Shown here piece after piece: positions 5,638 to 7,324 of a stretch of DNA of 7,324 nucleotides (positions within the stretch are counted from its first letter, which is position 1; every line of letters begins with the position of its first letter). The notes under the pieces are model-generated. The model was not told the origin of the DNA, searched no databases, and saw nothing but the letters and a program-made list of their open reading frames with translations. The DNA is from UBA4656 sp002405525. GTDB lineage: Bacteria > Pseudomonadota > Gammaproteobacteria > Xanthomonadales > Ahniellaceae. The stretch covers positions 1 through 7,324 of the forward strand of contig DAIMGT010000113.1 of NCBI GenBank assembly GCA_036723735.1, written 5' to 3'. The translations under genes were made by a program, and so were the position numbers.

Positions 5638-6149
5638 GGCACCGGCTCGAACACCACCTCCGCCCGCGCCAGCGCCGCCAGCCGCTGCCGCTCCTGACGA
5701 CTCTCCCAGCGTTCGAACAGCAGGATCTCCACCGGCCGCCACATCGCCACCCAGCCGAGGATGAGCAGGCCCTCGCGCAGCGCTTCCACGAAGGCGGATT
5801 CGGTCGCCGGCACCAGGGTGCGCAGCAGCAGGCAGGCCACCAGCACCGCGAGGCCCAGCAGCAGGGTGGCGCGGCCCACGCGCAGGCGCTGCCGGCCGTG
5901 GCGCTCGGCGGTTTCCAGCAGCAGCCCAAAGTGCGCGTGGACCGCAGCGGTCACCTCGGGCAGGCGGGCGCGCAGGGATTCCGGTCCGTGCACGCGCAGC
6001 ACCCGGTCCTCGTGCGCGGCGTGCTCGCGCGCGCAGGACAGGATCCACTCCTCGGCGCGCGGATCGAGCGCCTTGTCGTGGAAGGGCGCAGGGTCCATCG
6101 CGTCGTAGAGCTGGGCCAGCGCGTGGATACGCAGGTCGATCGTGGCCAT
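5628..6149 (-). CDS. Conserved hypothetical two-helix membrane protein
   Basis: The product has 173 residues. It has a soluble N-terminal part (about 1-90) starting MATIDLRIHALAQLYDAMDP and containing PFHDKALDPRAEEWILSCAREH. Two hydrophobic segments follow: about 94-111 (TLLLGLAVLVACLLLRTL) and about 122-140 (ALREGLLILGWVAMWRPVE). A charged C-terminal end follows (ERWESRQERQRL). The IDLRIHxLAQLxDxxDPxPF opening and the GWVAMWRPxEI segment are familiar to me from uncharacterised proteobacterial proteins, but I know no function and there are no catalytic motifs I can point to. The N-terminal half is probably cytosolic. It has its own well-formed promoter just upstream, so it appears to be monocistronic rather than part of msrAB. 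The stop codon lies in the heptamer repeat. The start has no Shine-Dalgarno, consistent with a leaderless message. Confidence 0.8.
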   Translation of the reverse strand: MATIDLRIHALAQLYDAMDPAPFHDKALDPRAEEWILSCAREHAAHEDRVLRVHGPESLRARLPEVTAAVHAHFGLLLETAERHGRQRLRVGRATLLLGLAVLVACLLLRTLVPATESAFVEALREGLLILGWVAMWRPVEILLFERWESRQERQRLAALARAEVVFEPVPEG

Positions 6150-6155
6150 GCGCGC

Positions 6156-6183
6156 AGCGTACGCCGGCCAGTGCCGCGGTCAA
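6156..6183 (-). promoter_or_regulatory. Sigma-70-like promoter, leaderless, for the two-helix protein
   Basis: TTGACC (6183-6178), a 16-nt spacer and TACGCT (6161-6156) form the best promoter in the window. Only 6 nt (GCGCGC) separate the -10 box from the ATG at 6149, so initiation about 7 nt after the box would fall on the A of ATG and leave no 5' leader. Confidence 0.65.
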
Positions 6184-6193
6184 TCCACTCGCG

Positions 6194-6232
6194 GCCGGGC
6201 GCGGCGGGCAGGCACGAGGTGCGCCGCCCGGC
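6194..6232. other. Compound hairpin downstream of msrB
   Basis: GCCGGGCG (6194-6201) pairs with CGCCCGGC (6225-6232). Inside it GCAC (6212-6215) and GTGC (6219-6222) pair around GAG. It starts 13 bp after the msrB stop codon, where a terminator is expected. There is no T-run, so factor-independent termination is doubtful; it may protect the msrAB mRNA 3' end. Confidence 0.4.
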
Positions 6233-6245
6233 GCAGCATCCCCGG

Positions 6246-6746
6246 TCAGGCCCCGGCAGTCGGCCTGAAAGCCAGCGCCACCCCGTTCATGCAATAGCGC
6301 AGGCCGGTCGGCGGCGGGCCGTCGTCGAACACGTGGCCGAGGTGGCCGCCGCAGCGGCGGCAGTGCACTTCGGTGCGCACCATGAAGAACGAGCGGTCCT
6401 CGCGCGTGCCGATCGCGTTGTCGAGCGGGCGGTAGAAGCTCGGCCAGCCGGTGCCCGATTCGAACTTGGTCGCGGCATCGAACAGCGGCAGGTCGCAGCC
6501 CGCGCAGTGGAACACGCCGGGCCGCTTCTCGAGGTTGAGCGGGCTGGTGCCGGCGCGCTCGGTGCCGTGGCCGCGCAGCACCTTGTAGGCCTCGGGCGAC
6601 AGGCGCTGGCGCCACTCGGCGTCGGTGAGTTCGAACTCGAACTTCGCCGCGCCCTCGGCAGCGCTGGAACGACCGAAGAAAGCCATGCTGAGGACTCCTG
6701 CGCCGGTCACGCCGGCGGCGAGCGAGAGGAAGTGACGGCGGTCCAT
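6246..6746 (-). CDS. msrB: Peptide-methionine (R)-S-oxide reductase MsrB, Tat-exported
   Basis: The product has 166 residues. It reduces the R epimer of methionine sulfoxide in proteins. Visible MsrB features are the zinc-binding pairs C81-AG-C84 and C129-RR-C132, the SGTGWPSFYRP block (97-107), GGHLGHVFDDGP (133-144) and the catalytic Cys152 in RYCMNG. The N-terminus MDRRHFLSLA carries a twin-arginine motif (R3-R4-x-F-L) followed by a hydrophobic stretch to about residue 24 and an Arg in the c-region (GRSSAAEGA). This predicts export of the folded, zinc-loaded enzyme to the periplasm by Tat. The ATG at 6746 is preceded by GGAG with 7-nt spacing. It lies 62 bp after msrA on the same strand, and the two are probably cotranscribed so that both sulfoxide epimers are repaired. 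Confidence 0.95.
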   Translation of the reverse strand: MDRRHFLSLAAGVTGAGVLSMAFFGRSSAAEGAAKFEFELTDAEWRQRLSPEAYKVLRGHGTERAGTSPLNLEKRPGVFHCAGCDLPLFDAATKFESGTGWPSFYRPLDNAIGTREDRSFFMVRTEVHCRRCGGHLGHVFDDGPPPTGLRYCMNGVALAFRPTAGA

Positions 6747-6753
6747 GACGGAA

Positions 6754-6757
6754 CTCC
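6754..6757 (-). promoter_or_regulatory. Shine-Dalgarno GGAG for msrB
   Basis: GGAG sits 7 nt before the ATG at 6746 and supports the start that yields the complete Tat signal. Confidence 0.65.
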
Positions 6758-6808
6758 GGAGGTGGATCGGATGATCGGGGGGGCGGGGGCAGGCTTCAAG
6801 CAGACCGC

Positions 6809-7324
6809 TCAGCCGGCGGGCGCCTGGCCCCAGACCTGCTTGAGCCGCGCGTCGCGCCCGCAGCCCCAGCGGTAGTACTTGTACTGCGCGGGGTTCTTGG
6901 CCGCGTAGTCCTGGTGGTAGTCCTCGGCCACCCAGAACGTGGCGGCGTCGGCGATCTGCGTGTACAGGGTCTGGCCGGCGAAACGCGGATCGGCCTGCCA
7001 CTTCGCCAGCGAGGCCTCGGCCGCCGCGCGCTGCGCCGCGTCGTGCACGAAGATCGCCGTGCGGTACTCGCTGCCGACGTCGCAGAACTGGCGGTCCTTC
7101 ACCGTCGGGTCGATATTGGCCCAGAACACCTCGAGCAGGCGCTCGTAGCCGACGACCTTCGGGTCGTAGAGCACCTCCACGGCCTCCGCATGCCCGGTCG
7201 ACCCGCCCGAGACCTGGCGGTAGGCCGGGTTGGCCTTGCTGCCGCCGGTGTAGCCGGAGATCGCCGACTTCACGCCGGGCAGCGCCTCGAACGGCTGCTC
7301 CATGCACCAGAAGCAGCCGCCGGC
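6809..7324 (-). CDS. msrA: Peptide-methionine (S)-S-oxide reductase MsrA (N-terminus beyond window)
   Basis: The frame is open to the right edge and gives 171 residues beginning AGGCFWCMEQPFE. GCFWC, at 7318-7304, is the MsrA active site, with its first Cys as the nucleophile. The rest matches the family: SGYTGGSKANPAYRQV, GSTGHAEAVEVLYDP, LLEVFWANIDPT, FCDVGSEYRTAIF, EDYHQDYAAKNP and the C-terminal WGCGRD, whose Cys probably acts in recycling. The enzyme reduces the S epimer of methionine sulfoxide. The in-frame ATG at 7303 cannot be the true start because it would remove the catalytic Cys; the start lies beyond the window, so a signal peptide cannot be judged. If it is the partner of the Tat-exported MsrB, a periplasmic location is plausible but unproven. 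Confidence 0.95.
   Translation of the reverse strand, partial: AGGCFWCMEQPFEALPGVKSAISGYTGGSKANPAYRQVSGGSTGHAEAVEVLYDPKVVGYERLLEVFWANIDPTVKDRQFCDVGSEYRTAIFVHDAAQRAAAEASLAKWQADPRFAGQTLYTQIADAATFWVAEDYHQDYAAKNPAQYKYYRWGCGRDARLKQVWGQAPAG

Noticed and set aside
7301..7303. ATG as the start of MsrA
   Set aside because: The frame continues upstream with GCFWC, the catalytic motif, so this Met is internal.
1..7324. A new defence, toxin-antitoxin or mobile genetic system
   Set aside because: All eight genes are assignable to housekeeping, envelope or uncharacterised membrane families. There is no nuclease, reverse transcriptase, integrase or clear shift in base composition.

Overview
This window looks like ordinary chromosomal DNA of a very GC-rich (about 70% by eye) Gram-negative bacterium. 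The gene set (an OlsF-type ornithine-lipid synthase, an LpxH-like phosphatase, a Tat-exported MsrB) and the codon use suggest a gammaproteobacterium of the Xanthomonadales/Lysobacterales type. That placement is an inference and no marker gene confirms it. I see no tRNA, rRNA, CRISPR, transposase, phage gene or toxin-antitoxin pair, and I did not find a convincing new defence or mobile system.

Layout. (1) 1-362 (-): N-terminal part of an exported protein of unknown function. (2) 464-1468 (-): YdjM/COG1988-type membrane metal-dependent hydrolase. (3) 1543-2373 (-): LpxH-like metallophosphoesterase. (4) 2370-4112 (-): OlsF-like double acyltransferase, whose stop overlaps the start of gene 3 by 4 bp. 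Genes 4, 3 and perhaps 2 form one minus-strand transcription unit concerned with envelope lipids. (5) 4258-5502 (+): MgtC/SapB-DUF4010 multipass membrane protein, divergent from the olsF unit. (6) 5628-6149 (-): small two-helix membrane protein, convergent with gene 5. (7) 6246-6746 (-): Tat-exported MsrB. (8) 6809-7324 (-): MsrA, cut by the right edge exactly in its active-site motif. msrA and msrB form a pair for repairing methionine sulfoxide. No gene-free stretch exceeds 150 bp.

Two non-coding patterns deserve attention. First, three genes that begin transcription units (362, 4258 and 6149) each have a TAnnnT hexamer exactly 6 nt before the ATG and no Shine-Dalgarno sequence. This is the geometry of a sigma-70 -10 box that starts transcription on the A of the ATG, i.e. 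leaderless mRNAs. In contrast olsF, the phosphatase gene and msrB have ordinary GGAG-type ribosome binding sites. Second, the convergent junction 5497-5637 is built from six heptamers of consensus SAGGGCY, two pointing one way and four the other. They form a large imperfect inverted repeat that supplies the stop codons of both flanking genes. It looks like a dispersed intergenic repeat or a bidirectional terminator.

Functionally the window combines envelope lipid chemistry (ornithine lipid, LpxH-like phosphatase), membrane proteins of unknown role, and extracytoplasmic protein repair (MsrA/MsrB).
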